A stretch of DNA of 14,719 nucleotides, taken from JADHUC01 sp964617665. GTDB taxonomy: Bacteria; Planctomycetota; Planctomycetia; Pirellulales; Pirellulaceae. Of the stretch, positions 7,459-14,650 are shown one piece after another (the first letter of the stretch is position 1; each line of letters opens with the position of its first letter). The stretch spans positions 1 to 14,719 of the forward strand of contig CAZUAH010000341.1 of assembly GCA_964617665.1 (NCBI GenBank), given 5' to 3'. Under the pieces are notes generated by a model. That model ran no database searches, had not been told where the DNA came from, and was given only the letters and a program-made list of their open reading frames with translations. A program made the position numbers and the translations under genes.

Positions 7459-8460
7459 ATGAGGATCTTGAGATCTGCTGCGTTTGCCGTCTTGGCCGCT
7501 GCGTTTTGTGTCACAATCGCCAGCGGCCAAGAGGCGGACGAGACGTTCGGTTGCGAGGCCAATCCTACCGGCGATCCGATCGGTGGCGGCGCGGGTTATC
7601 GCAACGTCTGCACTACTGGTGATTTCGTCGTCAAGACCAAGGCCGAGTTGCTCGACGCGTTGAAGAAGGCCAAGACAGGCCAAGTGGTCTTTGTGCCCGA
7701 TGGCGTCGAGATCGACTTGAGCGGCGAGCGCAATATCAGGATTCCCGGAGGCGTGACCATGGCCGGGACACGCGGGCTGGACGGATCACTGGGCGCACGT
7801 ATCTTCGCGACGTGCAAGGAGAGTTTCCACCTTATGCAAACCGCTGGCTACAACATCCGCATCACCGGTCTGCGTTTCGAGGGACCCTATGGCGGAACCG
7901 AGCGTGTTGGGTTCAGCACCTACTTCTGCTCGCTCAGTCACTCCGGCGCGGAAGTGGACAACTGCGAGATCTACAATTTCAATGTTGTCGGCCTTGGCGT
8001 TGCGGCCACAGCGATCAATGTTCGCATCCACCACAACCACATCCATCATTGCACACGCGGGGGTCTGGGTTATGGCGTGAGCACCAACTCGAGCGACGTT
8101 CGTATCATCGCCAACCGTTTCGACAACTGCCGCCACCACATCGCATCGGGCGGCTCGCCCGGATCGGGCTATGAAGCCGCGTGGAACTTCGTGGGACCGG
8201 ACGCCATCAGCCACCACTTCGACATGCACGGCGGTCGTGATCGGGGCGACAGCACAGACATTGCAGGGGATTGGATGCACATTCACCACAACACCTTCCA
8301 AGGCCGTCAACGGCACATTGTCATACGTGGCGTGCCTTCGCAGGGGGCGGAGATACACCACAACTGGTTTGCTGGGCCTGTCGCGAAGAAGGTTATCTCC
8401 AGCGGCAACACAAAGGTGTATCGCAACGTCTACGGCCCCGACAAAACGTTAGAGGAGTAG
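7459..8460 (+). CDS. Exported right-handed beta-helix (pectin-lyase-fold) protein
   Basis: A 333-residue protein. Residues 1-23 are a signal peptide ending ASG. The body carries repeated short strands with Asn, His and Gly turns typical of a right-handed parallel beta-helix: NIRITGLRFEG, VDNCEIYNFNVVGLG, NVRIHHNHIHHCTRGG, DVRIIANRFDNCRHHI, WMHIHHNTFQ and GAEIHHNWFAG. An N-terminal KTKAELLDALKKAKTGQVVF matches the cap found in pectate/polysaccharide lyases and related proteins. Such proteins bind or cleave acidic polysaccharides, but no lyase catalytic residues can be confidently assigned, and many family members only bind. It lies 19 bases after the ceramidase-like stop and 3 bases before the WD40 start, so the three genes are probably co-transcribed. 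The high density of His residues in the central rungs is worth noting and could coordinate metal. Confidence 0.8.
   Translation: MRILRSAAFAVLAAAFCVTIASGQEADETFGCEANPTGDPIGGGAGYRNVCTTGDFVVKTKAELLDALKKAKTGQVVFVPDGVEIDLSGERNIRIPGGVTMAGTRGLDGSLGARIFATCKESFHLMQTAGYNIRITGLRFEGPYGGTERVGFSTYFCSLSHSGAEVDNCEIYNFNVVGLGVAATAINVRIHHNHIHHCTRGGLGYGVSTNSSDVRIIANRFDNCRHHIASGGSPGSGYEAAWNFVGPDAISHHFDMHGGRDRGDSTDIAGDWMHIHHNTFQGRQRHIVIRGVPSQGAEIHHNWFAGPVAKKVISSGNTKVYRNVYGPDKTLEE
8451..8457 (+). promoter_or_regulatory. Shine-Dalgarno of the WD40 gene within the upstream gene
   Basis: AGAGGAG lies within the last codons of the beta-helix gene, 6 bases before the ATG at 8464. The overlap of ribosome-binding site and coding sequence, with a 3-base gap between stop and start, points to translational coupling. 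Confidence 0.75.
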
Positions 8461-8463
8461 ACC

Positions 8464-10329
8464 ATGCGCCCACAGCTTCTGGGTTTGCTTATCACCGCTG
8501 CGATCTTGGCCAACACGTCCGCCGCGCAAGACCGACTGGGCGATCCACTCCCTGACGGCGCTTTGCAGCGTCTCGGTACGACGCGCATGCGTACCGGTAT
8601 CTCTGACCTCTGCTACCTTCCCGATGGTCGTGGCCTGTTCGCTACTGGCGGTCGCGTCGAAATCTGGGACCTTGCCGAGGGGAAGCTTCATGAGAAGTAT
8701 CAGATCTCGAAAAGCAGCATCGTGAGCGTGGTAGTCGGCAAGCAAGGTTCTGCACTACTGCTGGCCGACAGTTCTGGAAACGTACATGAATGGAACCTGA
8801 AAAGCGAGGAGATCCAGCACAGTTGGAGCACGAAGCAATCGGGGCTGTGCCGCGCTCGCTATTCCCCGGATGGGAAACATGTTCTGACCACGGGCGCCAG
8901 ACCGCCAACGCTGAAGCAGTGGGACCTGGAAACGGGCAACGAATTGACCGCCGTCACCGGCACGATGCATTCCTTCCGGGAAGGGATCTACGGCCCGGAC
9001 GGCAAGACGGCCATTGTCGATGGAGTGAACGGATCGAGACCTCTGCTGGCTCACTACGATCTGTCTGACGGCAGGCTCCTGAAGGAATGGCTCAACGACT
9101 ACTATACGCATGCGCGAAGCATCGAGTTATCTGCGGACGGCGAACGATTACTGGTGGGCAGTCGCCACAAGGCAACGGAGTGGCTCTTGGATGAATACAA
9201 GCTGCTTGGAACGTACACCGGTCACCATGGACACGCAGTCGTTTCGGCTGCCTACTGCAAGGACCCAAATCAGATCCTCACCGGCTCCCGTGACGGTTCG
9301 ATCCGCCGCTGGAATCGCACCGAGGGTAAGGTTCTGCTCCGCTGGTGTCCGCATGCGCGATACGTCACACACATGGCTGTGTCGCCGGACGGCCAGTGGG
9401 TATTGTCCTACGGCAACGGCATGGTGGCGGAAACGAAACTGGCAACCGGCGAGCCGCGCGTAAAATGGGATCGCCACGACGAAGCCGTTCAGGCCGTGGC
9501 ATTCCTGCCCGATGGACAGCACGTCGTCAGCGGATCAAACGACGGAACGCTGCGGGTCTGGAACACAGAGAACGGCGAATGCCTTCGCACAGTTCCGGGC
9601 GCCAGTTTGGGCGCATACGCCGTGGCCGTGTCGCCCGACGGTTCAAAGGCGGCCGCCGGATGCAAAGACGGTGTGCTGCGAGAGTTCAAGGTGGACGATG
9701 GCTCGTTGTTGCGAGAACTCAAGGGGCATCTGGGATACGTTCGATCGGTGGCCTACACACAGGATGGGGATCGGCTGCTGAGCAGCGCCGACGACGGGTC
9801 GATTCGCGTGTGGCCACCCGACGAGTCTGAAACGATTTCCATCCTCCAAGGCCATCGCGGCGGCGTGCTGGCCATCGCTGTGTCAAAGGACGGTAACCGC
9901 GTACTGAGCGGTGGTCGCGACGGGACCGTGCGCCTATGGGATCTGCGCGAGGCCAAGCTCTTGGCGGCTCTGGAAGGTCATCTCAGTTGGGTCGAGGCCG
10001 TCGCGTTTTCGTGTGATGGCAAACACGCCCTGTCTACCGGCCAGGATTCCCGCATTCTTCGATGGGATCTCGAGACCGAGCAGGTCGTGACCGAGATGAC
10101 ACACAATCGAAAAGACTACGCGCTAATATCGGGTGCCGATGGCACGAGGGCCTATACCGCTGGCGACAACGGCGGCATCGCCTGCTGGGATATCACTTCG
10201 GGCAAGCTGATCAAGGAACTACGGGGCCACAGCCGACCCGCCCGAGCCTTGGCACTGTCACCGGACGGGAAAACGGCCGTGACGGCATCGGATGATACGA
10301 CGCTGTTGGTTTGGAGAGTCCCGGACTAG
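8464..10329 (+). CDS. Exported WD40 protein of about 14 blades
   Basis: A 621-residue protein with signal peptide MRPQLLGLLITAAILANTSA. The N-terminal GDPLPDGALQRLGTTRMRTG is, from memory, a conserved lead-in to planctomycete WD40 proteins. Reading the sequence in blades gives about 14 units of the form SPDGxxxxSGSxDGxxRxWDxxxGK, from LCYLPDGRGLFATGG at the start to LALSPDGKTAVTASDDTTLL at the end. Several retain GH (LKGHLGYV, LQGHRGGV, LEGHLSWV, LRGHSRPA) and a WD-like terminus. Fourteen blades would make two seven-bladed propellers. Proteins of this kind are scaffolds for protein-protein contacts; no enzymatic motif is present. In this operon it may organise the hydrolase and beta-helix proteins on the outer side of the cytoplasmic membrane, which is inference. 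Confidence 0.9.
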   Translation: MRPQLLGLLITAAILANTSAAQDRLGDPLPDGALQRLGTTRMRTGISDLCYLPDGRGLFATGGRVEIWDLAEGKLHEKYQISKSSIVSVVVGKQGSALLLADSSGNVHEWNLKSEEIQHSWSTKQSGLCRARYSPDGKHVLTTGARPPTLKQWDLETGNELTAVTGTMHSFREGIYGPDGKTAIVDGVNGSRPLLAHYDLSDGRLLKEWLNDYYTHARSIELSADGERLLVGSRHKATEWLLDEYKLLGTYTGHHGHAVVSAAYCKDPNQILTGSRDGSIRRWNRTEGKVLLRWCPHARYVTHMAVSPDGQWVLSYGNGMVAETKLATGEPRVKWDRHDEAVQAVAFLPDGQHVVSGSNDGTLRVWNTENGECLRTVPGASLGAYAVAVSPDGSKAAAGCKDGVLREFKVDDGSLLRELKGHLGYVRSVAYTQDGDRLLSSADDGSIRVWPPDESETISILQGHRGGVLAIAVSKDGNRVLSGGRDGTVRLWDLREAKLLAALEGHLSWVEAVAFSCDGKHALSTGQDSRILRWDLETEQVVTEMTHNRKDYALISGADGTRAYTAGDNGGIACWDITSGKLIKELRGHSRPARALALSPDGKTAVTASDDTTLLVWRVPD

Positions 10330-10661
10330 CGGTCTTTCTGATGGTTGACGCCGCAAGTAGGAGAGCGCCCGCGAATGGCGCGAAGAAACGCGAATGGTTC
10401 AGGATCTGAACCGGCTGTTCAGGACTTCGCCGAACAGAGATGTGCTCTCTGCGGACTCGCAGCATCCTAGACAAGTATTCGCGATGATTCGCTTCATTCG
10501 CGGGCAGCCTTCTTTTCCCCACCGGCATCATAACTGTCGGCGTCGTGCAGAGACGCGGGAATAGCAGGTTGGCGATCGGGCTAAGACCCCGCATGTAGCC
10601 GCACTGATCCAGACGCAGTGCCGACCGGACAAAAAGGCCCCGCGCGGTTCGGCTAGGATTT
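10330..10661. other. 332-bp intergenic region between convergent genes
   Basis: No convincing gene. It holds the 10369-10503 inverted-repeat element and, further right, a 6-bp hairpin (GCACTG at 10601-10606 with CAGTGC at 10616-10621). On the minus strand a GC-rich stretch followed by five T near 10633-10637 could help terminate the DUF1559 gene. This is a plausible place for bidirectional termination. Confidence 0.6.
10369..10503. repeat. Inverted-repeat element with internal hairpins
   Basis: Left arm 10369-10395 and right arm 10477-10503 are inverted copies matching at 21 of 27 positions, as three identical blocks (CCGCGAATG, GCGAA, CGCGAAT) at the same spacing. Between them lie a 7-bp hairpin (GGTTCAG/CTGAACC, 10396-10412), a 6-bp hairpin with an 11-base loop (CTGTTC/GAACAG, 10415-10437) and a 6-bp hairpin (CAGAGA/TCTCTG, 10435-10451); the last two share three bases and may be alternatives. 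The layout suggests a MITE-like element or a structured RNA. GCGAATG-type repeats are, from memory, common in planctomycetes. No coding capacity was seen. Confidence 0.6.
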
Positions 10662-11543
10662 TCAGAGCTTTGGAACGACTTCCGTCCCGCTGCGGGTGAG
10701 CAGTGCGCGGTAGACGTCTACGTCGATAGCGTCAGCAATGAATCGACCGTGGCCGTCGGCAAACGCGACGTGGCATCCGCCGTGATGCCGGCTGGAGAAC
10801 TGAAATCGGCGTTCGCAACTGCTTGAGCACGATGTCTTTGGCGGATTGATGCCCGGTATGGCACAGCCCGCGTCGCAACGCCACCATCGCAGCACGCCTC
10901 GTGCAAACGCGTGGCCGCTGCCACTGCCTCCGCCACCGCCTCCTCCTCCGCCACCGCCTCCCGAATTCATCGCGCCGCGCGCCCACCCGCCTACTTCAAA
11001 GGCGAGTTCACCGGCTGCGATGGTTTGCGACGTGCCATCCAGGATGTCGCGGAATCCGACGCGGGAAAGTGGATAGAGAACGCCGTCGTTGCTACCTGGC
11101 CGCACTCCTGCGTTGCCCGCATAGTGCGTAGCTCCGTATCGATTGTCGACCAACTCCTGATTCAGTGACGGGCACAGATAGACTGGTACTTCGGCGATAA
11201 CGACATCGGCATTCCTCGAATGGTCGAATCGTACGTTGAAATCGTAAGCGTTGTACAACGCTGACTGCTCGACGCGGTCCAGAACCATGGTCTGCCAAGT
11301 GTGGAGCGGTTGATTTCTGGACGTACTGCCGCTGGTCCCCAGAACTCCCGGCGGGAATGTGCGAAGCGCCGAGTGGTAGGTGTGCAGCGCAAGTCCGATC
11401 TGGCGAATGTTGTTCTTGCACGACGAGCGTCGTGCCGCTTCGCGCGCCTGTTGGACCGCAGGCAGAAGCAGTGCGACCAGCACGCCAATGATGGCTATCA
11501 CAACCAGAAGTTCGATCAGTGTGAATGCTCGTGACGTTCGCAT
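10662..11543 (-). CDS. DUF1559 prepilin-like protein with H-X9-DG and poly-Gly tract
   Basis: A 293-residue type IV pilin-like protein. The N-terminal MRTSRAFTLIELLVVIAI carries the prepilin cleavage site before F7, with E11 at position +5, but Ala rather than the usual Gly at -1. A hydrophobic helix runs to about residue 29, then AVQQAREAARRSSCKNN, the usual DUF1559 lead-in. The C-terminal H253-X9-D263-G264 in HHGGCHVAFADG is the processing-associated H-X9-DG motif. The protein is expected to be cut by a prepilin peptidase and to be surface-associated; its precise role is unknown. Residues 195-206 are twelve consecutive Gly, followed by a Cys-bearing segment (C223, C227, C239, C243). ATG at 11543 is chosen, with GGAG at 11550-11553, over a start at 11612 that would put 23 residues before the prepilin leader. 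Planctomycetota encode many copies of this family. Confidence 0.93.
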   Translation of the reverse strand: MRTSRAFTLIELLVVIAIIGVLVALLLPAVQQAREAARRSSCKNNIRQIGLALHTYHSALRTFPPGVLGTSGSTSRNQPLHTWQTMVLDRVEQSALYNAYDFNVRFDHSRNADVVIAEVPVYLCPSLNQELVDNRYGATHYAGNAGVRPGSNDGVLYPLSRVGFRDILDGTSQTIAAGELAFEVGGWARGAMNSGGGGGGGGGGGGSGSGHAFARGVLRWWRCDAGCAIPGINPPKTSCSSSCERRFQFSSRHHGGCHVAFADGHGRFIADAIDVDVYRALLTRSGTEVVPKL

Positions 11544-11588
11544 TATCTTCTCCAAATCAATAGCTCCGGTGCACCTGAATTCCCCGTC

Positions 11589-11601
11589 GTGCAAATTGCA
11601 C
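11589..11601. promoter_or_regulatory. Operator-like palindrome upstream of the DUF1559 gene
   Basis: GTGCAA-A-TTGCAC is a perfect 6-bp inverted repeat around a single base, 46 bases before the DUF1559 start, in the divergent control region 11544-11807. A second perfect palindrome, GGTGCACC, lies at 11568-11575. Both share the half GTGCA and could bind a dimeric regulator. An AT-rich TATATA at 11617-11622 lies just upstream on the same side. No regulator gene is nearby. Confidence 0.35.
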
Positions 11602-11807
11602 AGCCGTGCCATTTGGTATATACTAACGTACTCTCTGCTAATACGGTGTCAACAGGGAGCACCAGAAGTGGTTCTGGTCGACAGATGGCGATCGGGCGGC
11701 CATCGCAGCGCGTTCAAGGCTGTGCCTTGGGGAGGTGGTTACGCGTCGTTGAGCCGTCATAATCCCGAGCCGCTATGCGTCACTGTCAATAATTTGCGAG
11801 AATCGTT

Positions 11808-12803
11808 ATGCGAAAAACCAGGCTACCGGTAGGACATGTGAAATCCCCATTGTTGCTCGTTTGTATTCTCTGGATCGCTTGCCCGGCTTCCTCGCAAGAG
11901 TACCCCGACATGATTCGCGTCGGGGCGGTAAATACTCCCTACTACACCGGCTTGCTTGATGCCCTGGTCGAGGATTTCAAGAAGAAAGAGCAGTACGACG
12001 TATGGGTCTACTCAGGTAGAGACGTCTATGAACGAGCACGATCTGGCATTGTTGACATGGTCATTTCGCATTACGGCAAAGAGGGAATCGAACCGTTTGT
12101 GCTCGAAGGCCTTGGCGAGTGGCCGCGACCTGTGTTTGCCAATCAGGCCGCTGTGATCGGACCCGAAAGTGACCCGGCTGGGATTCGCGGGATGGATAGT
12201 GCCGTGGATGCCTTTCGGAAGATCGCTGCCTCGGGGACACCGTACATCGTCAACAACACCCCTGCGTTCTGCTACTTCACCGAAGTGCTCTGGCAAGCGG
12301 CCGGCAGGCCTGAGAAGGGTGACTGGTTTGTTGTGCCTCGGTCGGAAAATACTACGGCGGTCGAACTGGCCCAGGAGAAAGGCGGCTATATCATCTTTGG
12401 GGCCTTTCCATTTCTCCGGTACAAGGACGCGGTCAAGTTGAAGATGGATGCCTTGGTGCTCGATGACCCGCTTCTGCAGCGAGTGATGGTATCGGTTGTC
12501 ATAAAGCCCGACAAAGTACCCGACGTGAACTACAAAGGAGCGCATGCCTTTCAGAAGTACCTCTTATCGCCGCGGGCACAGGTCTTGGTGCGCAACTTCC
12601 GCATCAAGGGCTCGGACTCGCAACTCTGGTGGCCTGCTGGTCGCCACAACGCCCCGACGGTTCTCGCTGGTGAAGAAGACCCATGGAATACGTCCACACA
12701 GAAGACCAGCGATGGAACGGGTGGAGGTACAGGCGGTCGCGGCGATGGGTCGGGTGGTGGCCGAGGACGCGGCGGTCGCTCGGACAAAGAGAAAGATCAA
12801 TAG
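11808..12803 (+). CDS. TupA-like periplasmic substrate-binding protein with Gly/Arg tail
   Basis: A 331-residue protein. Residues 11-29 include a signal peptide (KSPLLLVCILWIACPASS). The body matches the tungstate/oxyanion-binding (TupA, PBP type 2) family: GLLDALVEDFKKKEQYDVWV (48-67), DMVISHYGKEGIEPFVLEGL (83-102) and AAVIGPESDPAGIRG (114-128). Such proteins deliver tungstate or molybdate to an ABC permease. The TTTS ligand motif of TupA, which should precede GLLD, is replaced here by residues around AVNTPYYT, so the ligand may differ. No tupB or tupC is present beside it. The C-terminal 35 residues (about 297-331) are Gly/Arg/Asp-rich, ending SDKEKDQ, and are unusual for the family. The start at 11808 has only a weak GAGA upstream; GTG 11838 is an alternative. 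Confidence 0.75.
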   Translation: MRKTRLPVGHVKSPLLLVCILWIACPASSQEYPDMIRVGAVNTPYYTGLLDALVEDFKKKEQYDVWVYSGRDVYERARSGIVDMVISHYGKEGIEPFVLEGLGEWPRPVFANQAAVIGPESDPAGIRGMDSAVDAFRKIAASGTPYIVNNTPAFCYFTEVLWQAAGRPEKGDWFVVPRSENTTAVELAQEKGGYIIFGAFPFLRYKDAVKLKMDALVLDDPLLQRVMVSVVIKPDKVPDVNYKGAHAFQKYLLSPRAQVLVRNFRIKGSDSQLWWPAGRHNAPTVLAGEEDPWNTSTQKTSDGTGGGTGGRGDGSGGGRGRGGRSDKEKDQ

Positions 12804-12827
12804 GTCCCGCGCATTCGTGGCAATTCT

Positions 12828-14585
12828 TCAGTTGTCCTCCAACGCATGCCAATCGGGAAGCCGGTTCGATCCTTCGTTGGTGATTTGTACGTAGTCGAGG
12901 TCATCGCTTTCCAGGTCGGTGATGCATAGTTGCCAGGGGCCTTCCAGGGTCGGGGCCCGGCAGAAGACGATCATGGATCCGTCGGGCGAGTAGCAGGGAT
13001 CGTGCTGGATGTCCGCGCCGAAAGTCACTTGCTCTTCGCTTTCGCTGTCAGTGTAGAACTGATGAATGTGGCCTTTGACGGTCTGGAAGATGAGTCGCTG
13101 GCCGTCGGGGGACCATTGCGGCGTGCAGGACGGCTCTTCCGTTTCCAGCTGACGATGACTGCTTCCGTCTGCGGCAAGCAGGAAGATTGCGATGTCTCCC
13201 AAATGACGGCTTGCCACGGCAAACTGTTTTCCATCGGGGCTCCAGGTGGGCACACCGCACCGTTGCCATGCCTCTGGAGTGATGCACTTCTCATTACCGC
13301 TACCAAGCTCACGAGTCCACGTCTGGTCGTCGCGAATGAAGACGATGGATTGGCCGTCGGGCGACCATTGGGCCTGTGACCCTTCGGCGATCCGCTTGGG
13401 CTGCGAGCCGTCGCGGTTCATAGTCCAAATCTCCGGGAAGCCGTCGCGCAGCGATGTGTACATGATCCGTTTGCCGTCGGGAGAGAATCGAGGGTCCGCA
13501 TCTGGATGCGCGTCGCGGGTGAGCTGCTTCAGATTCTTCCCGCTGGCGTGCATTCTCCAGATGTCCAAATCGCCACCGCGATCACTTACGAAAACGATCG
13601 TGCCCTTCAAACGGCTCGCGGCAATCTTTCCTTGCTCTTCCGGCTCGGGTGGCGGCTCGACAGCGGGCTTCTCTTTGTGACTTGGAGTTGGTTCTGACTC
13701 GACGACTTGCGGGGCAGGCTTTTTCGTCGCTAGCGAAACTTCAACGCCTCTCACGCGACGGAAGCCGTATGTGTCAGCGCCGAAACAAGCGTCCGAGAAG
13801 ACGGGAAATTCCTTGAAGCGATAGGCGGCTCGGCACTTGTCGGCTGTGGAACTCCACGCTCCGCCGCGGAGCACGCGCTGTTCGCCGGTGGCGGGTCCGC
13901 GGGGATTCTCCTGGGGGCTCTCTTCGTAGTACGACTCGCTGTAGTAGTCATTGCACCACTGCCACACGTTACCGTGCATGTCGTACAGTCCCCACGGGTT
14001 GGGGCGCTTCGTTCCGACCGGCTGCGTCCGTCCTCGCGAATGCGGCTTGAGCCATGCGTACTTGGTCAACTCCCGTTCGGAGTCCCCGAAGAAATACTTG
14101 GTTTGGCTTCCGGCTCGGCAGGCATATTCCCATTCGGCCTCCGTAGGCAGCCGATAACCGCTGGCCGCAAAATCGCATTCCCAAGTCGCCGGATCGTAGC
14201 ACGGCGTTAATCCATCGAGTTCCGAGCACTTGTTGCAGAATCGAGCTGCGTCGACCCATTGAGTCCGCTCTACCGGATTCTCAGCTCGCTTCAATTTCGA
14301 CGGGTTGGTGCCCATAACCTTTTCGAACAGTTGCTGGGTAACAGCATGCTTGTCCATATAGAACGAACCCATAAGCACTTCGTGCGGCGTTTCGTCAGCG
14401 CGGCCACTCGAATCGCCCATGATGAATTGTCCGCCGGGAATGAGGACCATCTCGCCACCCGAATCCGGACTCAGAAGCTCCAAGTCAACAGGCTCGCCCT
14501 CGGAGCCGACCGGCTGCGCCCGGTCAGTCCGGGTGCATGCCGACAGAAGGACCAACAACGGTATGAACAACAGCAGCCCTCGCAC
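12828..14585 (-). CDS. Lipoprotein fusing FGE-type fold to TolB-like propeller
   Basis: A 585-residue protein. The lipobox LLSAC ends at C17, predicting a membrane-anchored lipoprotein. Residues about 42-280 form a formylglycine-generating enzyme (SUMF1, PF03781) fold: MVLIPGGQFIMGD (46-58), YRLPTEAEWEYACRAG (144-159), GLYDMHGNVWQWCNDYY (199-215) and RVLRGGAW (237-244). True FGE oxidises a sulfatase Cys using a close Cys pair; here that stretch reads SSTADKCRAAYR, with one Cys only, so an FGE reaction is doubtful. A Pro/Glu-rich linker (286-322) leads to a TolB/PD40-like propeller of about six blades (327-585), such as FSPDGKRIMYTS and WSPDGQRLIFQT. The start is GTG at 14585, with AGGAG at 14595-14599. 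It converges on the TupA-like gene, stops 24 bp apart. The fold mix suggests binding, not catalysis, but this is inference. Confidence 0.88.
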   Translation of the reverse strand: MRGLLLFIPLLVLLSACTRTDRAQPVGSEGEPVDLELLSPDSGGEMVLIPGGQFIMGDSSGRADETPHEVLMGSFYMDKHAVTQQLFEKVMGTNPSKLKRAENPVERTQWVDAARFCNKCSELDGLTPCYDPATWECDFAASGYRLPTEAEWEYACRAGSQTKYFFGDSERELTKYAWLKPHSRGRTQPVGTKRPNPWGLYDMHGNVWQWCNDYYSESYYEESPQENPRGPATGEQRVLRGGAWSSTADKCRAAYRFKEFPVFSDACFGADTYGFRRVRGVEVSLATKKPAPQVVESEPTPSHKEKPAVEPPPEPEEQGKIAASRLKGTIVFVSDRGGDLDIWRMHASGKNLKQLTRDAHPDADPRFSPDGKRIMYTSLRDGFPEIWTMNRDGSQPKRIAEGSQAQWSPDGQSIVFIRDDQTWTRELGSGNEKCITPEAWQRCGVPTWSPDGKQFAVASRHLGDIAIFLLAADGSSHRQLETEEPSCTPQWSPDGQRLIFQTVKGHIHQFYTDSESEEQVTFGADIQHDPCYSPDGSMIVFCRAPTLEGPWQLCITDLESDDLDYVQITNEGSNRLPDWHALEDN

Positions 14586-14594
14586 TGATACGTT

Positions 14595-14599
14595 CTCCT
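14595..14599 (-). promoter_or_regulatory. Shine-Dalgarno for the FGE-TolB gene
   Basis: On the minus strand AGGAG lies 9 bases before GTG 14585. It supports this GTG start, which places a lipobox at the correct distance from the N-terminus. Confidence 0.65.
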
Positions 14600-14650
14600 A
14601 TTTACAGCGTTTGAAACGCAGAGCTTTGTCGGTCGAATTCGCTTAGCCTT

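Noticed and set aside
10926..10961. Poly-glycine codons as a sign of a frameshift or low-complexity assembly error
   Set aside because: The frame stays open on both sides, and the H-X9-DG motif follows in the same frame.
11617..11652. Possible sigma70 promoter for the DUF1559 gene: minus-strand TTGACA (11647-11652) with TATATA (11617-11622)
   Set aside because: The boxes are 24 bases apart, too far for a standard promoter, and no good -10 lies at 17 bases. Kept only as an AT-rich region.
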